Positions 57,338-64,000 of a stretch of 64,000 bases of DNA are shown in pieces (the stretch's first letter is position 1; every line of letters starts with the position of its first letter). The position numbers and the translations under genes were made by a program. The stretch covers positions 2,790,001 to 2,854,000 of the forward strand of contig NZ_CP107008.1 in the NCBI RefSeq assembly GCF_025725685.1. The letters run 5' to 3'. The stretch comes from Halomonas sp. M4R1S46 (lineage in GTDB: Bacteria > Pseudomonadota > Gammaproteobacteria > Pseudomonadales > Halomonadaceae). The notes under the pieces were generated by a model. That model had not been told where the DNA came from, did no database searches, and saw only the letters and a program-made list of their open reading frames with translations.

Positions 57338-58591
57338 ATGCTGAGACTGATCCATACCGCCGACTGGCACCTGGGCCAGAGCTTTCACGGCCAGGAGCGC
57401 CACGCAGAACACCGCGCCTTCCTGACCTGGCTGCTGGATACCCTGGTCGAACGCCGGGCCGACGCCCTGCTGGTGGCCGGCGACCTCTTCGACGTGGTCA
57501 ATCCCTCCCTGCAGGCCCAGGCGCTGCTCTATGACTTCATCGTCGAGGCCCACGAGCGCCTGCCCCGCCTGGACCTGGTACTGATCGCCGGCAACCACGA
57601 CAGCGGCAACCGCATCGAGCTGCCGGCCCCGCTGATGCGGCGCCTGCGCACCCACGCCCTGGGCCGGGTCGCCTGGACCGAGGCCGGCGAGCTCGACGCC
57701 GAGCGCCTGCTGGTGCCGCTGACCGACGCGTCCGGCGAGACTCGCGCCTGGTGCCTGGCGCTGCCCTTCCTGCGGCCGGCCGAGGTCACCGGTCGGGGAG
57801 GCGACGAGGCCGACGAGCCCGGCAACGCCTATGTGGCTGGCATCGGCCGCGTCCACGAGCAGCTGATCGCGGCCGCCCGGGCGCGCCGCGCCCCCGGCCA
57901 GGCCCTGGTGGCCATGAGCCATGCCCACCTGCGCGGCGGCGCCGTCTCCGAGGCCAGCGAACGCCCCATCGTCATCGGCGGCGAGGAATCGATCCCCGCG
58001 GCGCTGTTTCCCGACGACATCGCCTATGTGGCGCTCGGTCACCTGCACCGCGCCCAACAGGTCGGCGAGGCGCGCATCCGCTACAGCGGCAGCCCCCTGC
58101 CCCTGGACTTCAGCGAGGTGGCCTATCCCCACCAGGTGCTCGAGGTGACTCTGGAGGGCGAGGCGCTGGCCGGCGTCGAGGCGCTGCCCGTGCCCCGCCC
58201 GGTGGCCATGCATCGCCTCGGCCCGGCGCCGCTCGACGCGGTGCTGGCCGAGCTCGAGGCCCTGGAGGATGACCCGGCGCTAACCAGGGAGCGTTGGCCC
58301 TGGCTGGAAGTCCGGGTCGAGCTCGATGCCCCCCTGCCCGACCTGCGCGCCCGGGTGGACGCCGCCCTCGAGGGCAAGGCGCTGCGCCTGCTGCGCCTCG
58401 AGCGTCGCCTGCCCCGGGTCGCGGCCGAGGACGCCCCCGAACGCATCGACCTGGAGACCCTCGGCCCCCGACGACTGTTCGAGCGCACCTGGCAGGCACG
58501 CTGGGGCGAACCGCCGAGCGAGGACGTACTCACCGACTTCGACCGGCTGCGCCAGGACGTGCTGGATGACGACGGGGAGGCGCACGCATGA
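57338..58591 (+). CDS. sbcD: Exonuclease SbcD (Mre11 family)
   Basis: A 417-residue metallophosphoesterase nuclease. Metal ligands are in IHTADWHLGQSFHG, VAGDLFDVVNP, IAGNHDSGNR and ALGHLHRAQ, the standard Mre11 order. With SbcC it opens hairpins and palindromes and processes DNA ends. Overlaps sbcC by 4 bp. The ATG at 57338 gives the usual N-terminus MLRLIHTADWH. Confidence 0.96.
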   Translation: MLRLIHTADWHLGQSFHGQERHAEHRAFLTWLLDTLVERRADALLVAGDLFDVVNPSLQAQALLYDFIVEAHERLPRLDLVLIAGNHDSGNRIELPAPLMRRLRTHALGRVAWTEAGELDAERLLVPLTDASGETRAWCLALPFLRPAEVTGRGGDEADEPGNAYVAGIGRVHEQLIAAARARRAPGQALVAMSHAHLRGGAVSEASERPIVIGGEESIPAALFPDDIAYVALGHLHRAQQVGEARIRYSGSPLPLDFSEVAYPHQVLEVTLEGEALAGVEALPVPRPVAMHRLGPAPLDAVLAELEALEDDPALTRERWPWLEVRVELDAPLPDLRARVDAALEGKALRLLRLERRLPRVAAEDAPERIDLETLGPRRLFERTWQARWGEPPSEDVLTDFDRLRQDVLDDDGEAHA

Positions 58592-61500
58592 AGATCCTCG
58601 CCCTGCGCCTGGCCAACCTGGCCTCCCTGCCCGGCCCGCTGGCGCTCGACTTCACCGCCGCGCCGCTCAATGATGCCGGGCTGTTCGCCATCACCGGCCC
58701 CACCGGCGCCGGCAAGAGCACCCTGCTCGACGCCCTGTGCCTGGCGCTCTACGGCGGCACGCCGCGGCTGCGCCAGGCCCCCGGCCGCGAGGCGCCGCTG
58801 CCCGACGTGGGCGACGAGACGCTCAACACCGCCGACCCGCGCACCCTGCTGCGCCGCGGCACGGCGAGCGGCTACGCCGAGGTCGACTTCCTGGGCCGCG
58901 ACGGCCGCCGCTACCGCGCCCGCTGGGCGGTGCGCCGCGCCCGCGAGAAGGCCGCCGGGCGCCTGCAGGCTACCGAGCAGTCGCTGCGTGATCTGGACGA
59001 CGACCGCCTGCTGACCACCCAGAAGCGCGAGTTCGACCGCCTGCTGCCCGAGCGCCTGGGGCTGACCTTCGAGCAGTTCACCCGCGCCGTGCTGCTGGCC
59101 CAGAGCGAGTTCGCCGCCTTCCTCAAGGCCGACGACAACGAGCGCAGCGACCTGCTGGAGCGGCTGACCGGCACCACCGAATACTCCGCCATCTCGATGG
59201 CCGCCTACCGCCGCGCCAGCGAGGCCCGAAAGGCCGTCGAGAAGGTCGAGGCCCGGCTCGCCGACGACCTGCCCGCCGAGCCCGAGGCCCGCAGCGAGCT
59301 CGAGCGCCGGGCCGAGACCACCCAGGGCGAACTCGACGCCGTGCAGCGCGACGCCAAGCGCCTCGAGACCCGCGAGCGGTGGCACACGACCGATGAACAG
59401 CTGCGGAAAGCCCACGCCGAGGGACGCCAGCGCCGGCAGGACTCCGAGGCCCGCTGGCAGGCGCTGGCCCCCGCCCGGGAAGACCTGGCATGGCGCCGGG
59501 TGATCCTGCCGCAGCGCCATCGGCTCACGCGCCAGGCCGACCTACCCGGCGAGCTCGATGCCCTGGCGGCGAGCCACGCCGAGACGCAGCGCGCGCTCAC
59601 CGACGCCGACGGCGCGCGCGAGCAGGCCCAGCAGGCCCATGGGGCCACCGAGCGGACACTCAACGAGGCCGTCGAGGCGCGCCGCCAGGCCGAGCCGCCC
59701 CTGCGCGAGGCCCGCGAGCGGGCCCAGACGCTCGCCACCCACGACAGGCAGCTGGCGGAACTCGAGGCCACGCAGGATCAACGCCGCCGACGCGCCGACG
59801 AGCTCGCCGCACAGCGCCGGCGGACGGACACCGAACACCGCCAGCGACGCGAACAGCGCGACCGGTGGCACGCCACCCTGAAGCGGCTGATCGGCGATCA
59901 CGGCGGCCTGGAGAGCGCCCGCCAGGCGGCCCGACAGGCCCATGACCGGGCCGCTGGCCGCCAGCTGCGGCTCGGCGAGCTGCACAGCCGCTGGCAGGAG
60001 GCGTGCCGTGCCGACCAGGCACACCAGGCGCTGACGGCACGCCTGGCAGAGGCCGACCAACGCCTCGAGGCGCTGGTCGGACAGGGCCGGGTCGCCCGGC
60101 GACGCCTCGACGACCGCGAGCGCCACCACCAGAGCGTGCAGGCCGTCGTCGAACGCAGCCGCGCCGTGCGCAGCGAGAGCGTCGTCAGGCTGCGCGAGGG
60201 CCTCGTGGACGGCGAGCCCTGCCCGGTGTGCGGCGGCCTCGAACACCCCTGGCGCCATCGGCCGCCGGCCACCCCCGAGGCCGTCCAGCTCGCTGCCCAG
60301 CAGGCGGAGGAGGAGCGCCAGTTGGCGGACGCCCTGCAGCAACGCGACCAGGCCCAGCGGGAGCGCGACGAGCTCGAGGGGGAATACCGCGCCCTGAAGG
60401 CGTCGGTGACCCAGCAGCGCGCGGACCTCGCCACCGCCGAACGGCACCGGGCCGAGGCGAACGAGGCCCTCGGCGAGCATCCGCTGCACGCCGAGCTTTC
60501 CGCCATCGACGCCACCGAGCGCGAGGCCTGGCTGGCCCACCAGCGTCAATCCGTCGAGGCACAGCGGACACAACACCAACGGGTCCTCGACGAGATCGCC
60601 CGCGCCGAGGCCGAACTGGCGCCCCTGGAAGAGGCCCTGCATCAGGACGCCCTGGCACTCGCCAGACTCGACACCCAGCGCGCCGATCTCGACCGGGAAC
60701 TGGCCACGCTGGCCGAGCGGATCCCGCCCCTGCGCCGCGAGCGCGACACCGTGGCCACCGAACTCCGGACCCTGCTCGGCGAGCATGCCTCGCCGGATGC
60801 CTGGCAACAGCACCTCGACGCCCGCCAGGACGCCGCCCGCCAGGCCCGCGACGGGGCCCTGGCCCGCTTCCATGAGGCCCAGCAGCACCGGCAACGGCTC
60901 GCCCAGCAGGCGACCCACGAGAGCGAGCGGCGCGAGGCGCTGCGCCGGGAGCGCGACACCCTGGAGAGCGAGCTGGCCGAGTGGCGCGCGGCCCATCCCG
61001 AGCTGACGGACGCCCGGCTCGCCCGGCTGCTGGCCCAGCCGGACGACGAGGCCGAGCGCCAGGAGCGGCAGCTGGAGGAGGCCGAGCAGGCCCGCCAGCA
61101 GGCCGCCGCCAGCCTGGAGGAGCGCCGCCGGGCGCTGATCGCCCACCGTCGCGACCAGGGGGTGGCCACGGACGCTAGCGGCGAGCCAGGCGAGCAGGAC
61201 GACGCCCACGACGAGGCATGGCTCGGCGACGCCATGGCGGCCGAGATCGCCCGCCGCCGGGAGGCCCTGGTCGGCGAGCGCGAGGCCCTCGCCCCGCGGC
61301 TGGAGGCCGCCCAGCAACGACGCGACGAGGCCGTCCATGCCCTGCGCGACGACAACCGCCGGCGCGAGCGCCAGCGCGAGGGCCGGGCCGAACGGGAGGC
61401 GGCCCGGGCCGAGTATCGCCGCTGGGGGCGGATCAGCGAGCTGATCGGCTCCGCCGACGGCAAGGCGTTCCGGCGCATCGCCCAGGCCTACAACCTGGAA

Positions 61501-61920
61501 CAGCTGCTGGAGCACGCCAATGCCCACCTGGCCGGGCTCAGCCGCCGCTACCGGCTGGTGCGCGGCGGCAGCGAGCTGGGCCTGCTGGTGGTGGATCACG
61601 ACATGGGCGACGAGCGCCGCTCGGTGCATTCGCTGTCCGGCGGCGAGACCTTCCTGGTCTCGCTGGCCCTGGCGCTGGGGCTCGCCTCCATGGCCTCGGG
61701 CGAGCTCACCATCGAGTCGCTGTTCATCGACGAGGGCTTCGGCAGCCTCGACCCGCAATCCCTGGCGCTGGCCATGGAGGCGCTGGACGGCCTGCAGGCG
61801 CTGGGCCGCCGGGTCGGGGTGATCTCCCACGTCCAGGAGATGCACGAGCGCATCCCGGTGCAGATCCGGGTCGAACCGCTGGGCAACGGCACCAGCCGGG
61901 CACGGCTCGTGACTGCATAA
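58588..61920 (+). CDS. sbcC: Exonuclease subunit SbcC (Rad50 family)
   Basis: A 1110-residue SMC-like ATPase. Walker A, ITGPTGAGKSTLLDALCLALYGG, is near residue 33; two long Arg/Glu/Gln-rich coiled coils flank a zinc hook CPVCGG at about residues 544-549; the ABC signature SLSGGETFLVSLALALGLA is near 1016 and Walker B, SLFIDEGFGSLDP, near 1046. It holds SbcD and gates its access to DNA by ATP hydrolysis. Palindrome cleavage by SbcCD is relevant to the long palindromes elsewhere in this window. Confidence 0.96.
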   Translation: MKILALRLANLASLPGPLALDFTAAPLNDAGLFAITGPTGAGKSTLLDALCLALYGGTPRLRQAPGREAPLPDVGDETLNTADPRTLLRRGTASGYAEVDFLGRDGRRYRARWAVRRAREKAAGRLQATEQSLRDLDDDRLLTTQKREFDRLLPERLGLTFEQFTRAVLLAQSEFAAFLKADDNERSDLLERLTGTTEYSAISMAAYRRASEARKAVEKVEARLADDLPAEPEARSELERRAETTQGELDAVQRDAKRLETRERWHTTDEQLRKAHAEGRQRRQDSEARWQALAPAREDLAWRRVILPQRHRLTRQADLPGELDALAASHAETQRALTDADGAREQAQQAHGATERTLNEAVEARRQAEPPLREARERAQTLATHDRQLAELEATQDQRRRRADELAAQRRRTDTEHRQRREQRDRWHATLKRLIGDHGGLESARQAARQAHDRAAGRQLRLGELHSRWQEACRADQAHQALTARLAEADQRLEALVGQGRVARRRLDDRERHHQSVQAVVERSRAVRSESVVRLREGLVDGEPCPVCGGLEHPWRHRPPATPEAVQLAAQQAEEERQLADALQQRDQAQRERDELEGEYRALKASVTQQRADLATAERHRAEANEALGEHPLHAELSAIDATEREAWLAHQRQSVEAQRTQHQRVLDEIARAEAELAPLEEALHQDALALARLDTQRADLDRELATLAERIPPLRRERDTVATELRTLLGEHASPDAWQQHLDARQDAARQARDGALARFHEAQQHRQRLAQQATHESERREALRRERDTLESELAEWRAAHPELTDARLARLLAQPDDEAERQERQLEEAEQARQQAAASLEERRRALIAHRRDQGVATDASGEPGEQDDAHDEAWLGDAMAAEIARRREALVGEREALAPRLEAAQQRRDEAVHALRDDNRRRERQREGRAEREAARAEYRRWGRISELIGSADGKAFRRIAQAYNLEQLLEHANAHLAGLSRRYRLVRGGSELGLLVVDHDMGDERRSVHSLSGGETFLVSLALALGLASMASGELTIESLFIDEGFGSLDPQSLALAMEALDGLQALGRRVGVISHVQEMHERIPVQIRVEPLGNGTSRARLVTA

Positions 61921-62003
61921 GACAAGCCCGTCACCGCAGGCGGTACTCTCATCGAACACCGTACCGGCCTGGGGTGCCGGAGATGGCGAAACAGGAGACG
62001 AGG

Positions 62004-62864
62004 ATGTCAGATAGCCGAGAGGCGACGCGAAGCCTGCTGATCACCGGCTGCTCGAGCGGCATCGGCCATGCCGCGGCCCACGCCCTGGCGGCGCGCGGCT
62101 GGCGGGTCTTCGCCACGGTGCGGGCCGAGGCGGACGTCGCCCGACTGCGCGAGGAAGGCCTGGAGGCCCTGCCGCTGGACCTCGCCGACAGCGCCTCGAT
62201 CGAGGCCGCGGTGGAGGAAGTGCGGGAACGCACCGCGGGACGGCTGACGGCGCTGTTCAACAACGGCGCCTACGGCCAGCCCGGCGCGGTGGAGGACCTG
62301 TCGCGGGCGGTGCTGCGGGAGCAGTTGGAGACCAACCTGCTGGGCACCCACGAGCTCACCACCCGGGTGCTGCCGATGATGCGCGCCCAGGGCCACGGCC
62401 GCATCGTGCAGAACAGCTCGGTGCTGGGCTTCGCCGCCCTGCCCTATCGCGGCGCCTACGTCTGCTCCAAGTTCGCCCTCGAGGGCCTCACCGACACCCT
62501 GCGCCAGGAGCTTGCGGGCACCGGCATCCACGTCAGCCTGATCCAGCCCGGCCCCATCACCAGCCGCTTCCGCGAGAACGCCTACCGCGCCTTCAGGGCG
62601 AATATCGACACCGCCCACAGCGCCCATGCCGCCACCTACCGGAAGGTGGAGGCCCGCCTGGCCAGCACGGAGGGCAAGGCCCCCTTCACGCTGGGGCCCG
62701 ACGCCGTGGTGGAAAAGCTGATCCACGCCCTGGAGAGCCCCCGCCCGCGGCCCCGCTACGCCGTGACGTTGCCCACCCACCTGTTCGCGGCGCTCAAGCG
62801 GGTGCTCAGCACCCAGGGCATGGACCGGGTGCTGCTGCGCTCGACCCGGGACGAGCGGGAGTGA
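62004..62864 (+). CDS. Short-chain dehydrogenase/reductase
   Basis: A 286-residue classical SDR. The cofactor motif LLITGCSSGIGHAAAHAL is near residue 12, the NNGAYG strand near 85, the catalytic serine in VQNSSVLGF and the YxxxK pair in YRGAYVCSKFAL. An ISPG-like QPGPITSRF loop follows. It resembles E. coli YbbO-type NADP-linked aldehyde reductases; substrate unknown. The ATG at 62004 is favoured since AGGAG lies 7 nt upstream; an ATG at 61983 would add seven residues. Confidence 0.92.
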   Translation: MSDSREATRSLLITGCSSGIGHAAAHALAARGWRVFATVRAEADVARLREEGLEALPLDLADSASIEAAVEEVRERTAGRLTALFNNGAYGQPGAVEDLSRAVLREQLETNLLGTHELTTRVLPMMRAQGHGRIVQNSSVLGFAALPYRGAYVCSKFALEGLTDTLRQELAGTGIHVSLIQPGPITSRFRENAYRAFRANIDTAHSAHAATYRKVEARLASTEGKAPFTLGPDAVVEKLIHALESPRPRPRYAVTLPTHLFAALKRVLSTQGMDRVLLRSTRDERE

Positions 62865-62972
62865 GGGCCTCCACCACGATCCCGGCCCGGGTCTCGCCGG
62901 ATGCCATGGTCCCGCTCGGCGGCCACCACCGGGCCCGCCACCCGCGACGGCGGCGTCACGCGACGGCGCATA

Positions 62973-63968
62973 TCATTGCAGCTCGGCCCGGCCGAGGGTG
63001 TTCTCGTCGGTGCCGAACCAGATGGCGTCACGCGCCGGGTCGTACACCATGTGGCGCACGGAGCCGCCCCCGCTGGGGATCTCGAAGGCCTCGCTCCAGG
63101 TTTCCTCCCGGGTATCGAAGGCGACGAAGCGGTTGGGCCGGACACCGGTTTCCACTATCCAGAAGCGGTCCTCACCGTCCATGACCACCGCGTACGGCAG
63201 CGACCGCGCACCCGAGGGCGCCGGCCACTCCTTCACTTCCCCGCCGTCCGGGTCATAGCGGCCGATATGGCCGGTCGCGTAATCGCCGTACCAGACCCGG
63301 CCGTCGGACGCGACGTCCAGCCGCCGGGGCCGGGCCTCCGCACGCGGCAGGGCGATCTCCCGCACCTCGCCGCCCTTCACCGTCGCCAGCCGGTGGGTGC
63401 CGAACAGGGCGATCCAGGGCTGGTCGTCGTGCACCACGATGCCATAGGGGCGCGCCCACGCCCGGGAGATCTCATGCATGGTGAACGCCTGGCGTCGGGG
63501 ATCGAAGTGGCCGATGCGGTTGCCACCCTGTTCGGTGAACCAGATGTTGCCGTCCCCGTCGAAGGCCATGCTGTGCACATCCCGGCGACCATCGCCGGGC
63601 GGCGCGAACGTCTCGATCGCGCCGCTGGCCGGATCCAGCAAGCCGATGTGCGCCGCCCGGTTGCCGGCGTACCAGACGCCCTGCTCATCGGTGATCACCG
63701 TGTGCGGCCCGGTGCCGTCCGCCAGGGGGAAGCGCTCGAACTCGCCGCTCTCGGGCGTGAACCGCCCGACATAGTGGGTCTGCTGGCCGACGAACCAGAC
63801 TTGGCCCTCGGCATCCACCCAGGGATCCCGGGCCCGCCCGCCGTCGAAGGGCAGGTCCCATTCCGTGATCTCGAGCCGGACGCCCTCGTTACCGTCTGCC
63901 GACGGCGCCATGGCGCCCACGCACAAGGCGGCCAGCATCAGCCATGACAGGGTAATCGGTTTGAACAT
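62973..63968 (-). CDS. Secreted Vgb-like beta-propeller protein
   Basis: A 331-residue protein with a Sec signal peptide (LSWLMLAALCVGAMAPSADG) and a seven-bladed propeller of the Vgb/streptogramin-lyase type. Blades repeat an aromatic-aspartate pattern: GQVWFVGQQTHYVGRFTPES, GVWYAGNRAAHIGLLDPAS, GNIWFTEQGGNRIGHFDPR, GRVWYGDYATGHIGRYDPD, DRFWIVETGVRPNRFVAFDT. True virginiamycin B lyase has a catalytic His and Glu that cannot be assigned by eye here. Periplasmic sugar-acid lactonase or a binding role are alternatives. Start at 63968, near the right edge. Confidence 0.85.
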   Translation of the reverse strand: MFKPITLSWLMLAALCVGAMAPSADGNEGVRLEITEWDLPFDGGRARDPWVDAEGQVWFVGQQTHYVGRFTPESGEFERFPLADGTGPHTVITDEQGVWYAGNRAAHIGLLDPASGAIETFAPPGDGRRDVHSMAFDGDGNIWFTEQGGNRIGHFDPRRQAFTMHEISRAWARPYGIVVHDDQPWIALFGTHRLATVKGGEVREIALPRAEARPRRLDVASDGRVWYGDYATGHIGRYDPDGGEVKEWPAPSGARSLPYAVVMDGEDRFWIVETGVRPNRFVAFDTREETWSEAFEIPSGGGSVRHMVYDPARDAIWFGTDENTLGRAELQ

Positions 63969-64000
63969 CTCAGCCTCCCTCGAGCCCGGCTCTCCCCTCG

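Overview
The window is very GC-rich DNA with tightly packed genes. Its gene set points to a halophilic or marine gammaproteobacterium of the Halomonadaceae (Halomonas/Chromohalobacter type). The signs are a TRAP transporter operon ending in a universal stress protein, a cytochrome bo3 operon, taurine/sulfonate catabolism genes, and two families of dispersed intergenic repeats. The organism assignment is inference from gene content. No tRNA, rRNA, CRISPR array, transposase or phage gene was seen.

Region 1 (1-20.3 kb) is a sulfonate-degradation locus. A three-gene TRAP transporter plus a partial Usp protein lies beside a divergent MocR/TauR-like regulator. TauY- and TauX-like taurine dehydrogenase subunits and a ThiO-like amine oxidase follow. 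Two sulfoacetaldehyde acetyltransferase (xsc) genes encode apparently identical proteins about 7.5 kb apart. They flank cobS- and cobT-like genes, two Lin0512-family paralogues, a TauE/SafE exporter and pta. An IclR regulator and a class-V aminotransferase close the locus. The chemistry is deamination of a C2 amino-sulfonate to sulfoacetaldehyde, then Xsc to acetyl phosphate plus sulfite, then Pta to acetyl-CoA, with sulfite leaving through TauE/SafE. Both divergent intergenic regions (xsc1|cobS and xsc2|iclR) carry the same pair of 17-bp inverted repeats about 60 bp apart, which ties the CobS/CobT/Lin0512 operon to this regulon.

Region 2 (20.3-27 kb) holds a Yip1-family membrane protein, cyoABCDE (ubiquinol oxidase) and a CBS-CBS-BON protein.

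Region 3 (27-40.9 kb) is a nucleoside-catabolism superoperon: LacI-type regulator, 40-bp perfect palindromic operator, ribokinase, nucleoside hydrolase, transketolase, transaldolase, Tsx-like porin, NupC, deoC, deoA, deoB, deoD and cdd. It joins nucleoside uptake and phosphorolysis directly to the pentose phosphate pathway.

Region 4 (40.9-64 kb) is mixed housekeeping and accessory DNA. It includes a gamma-glutamylcyclotransferase-like protein, a dienelactone hydrolase, and a cassette of NHL-like/regulator/DUF899/VOC genes. A thuA-oxidoreductase-lacI operon has two tandem LacI-type operators. A large MscS channel is followed by an amidoligase plus class-I glutamine amidotransferase pair. OsmC, an aldo/keto reductase, DUF1415, endonuclease V, SbcD/SbcC, a short-chain dehydrogenase and a secreted Vgb-like beta-propeller complete the window.
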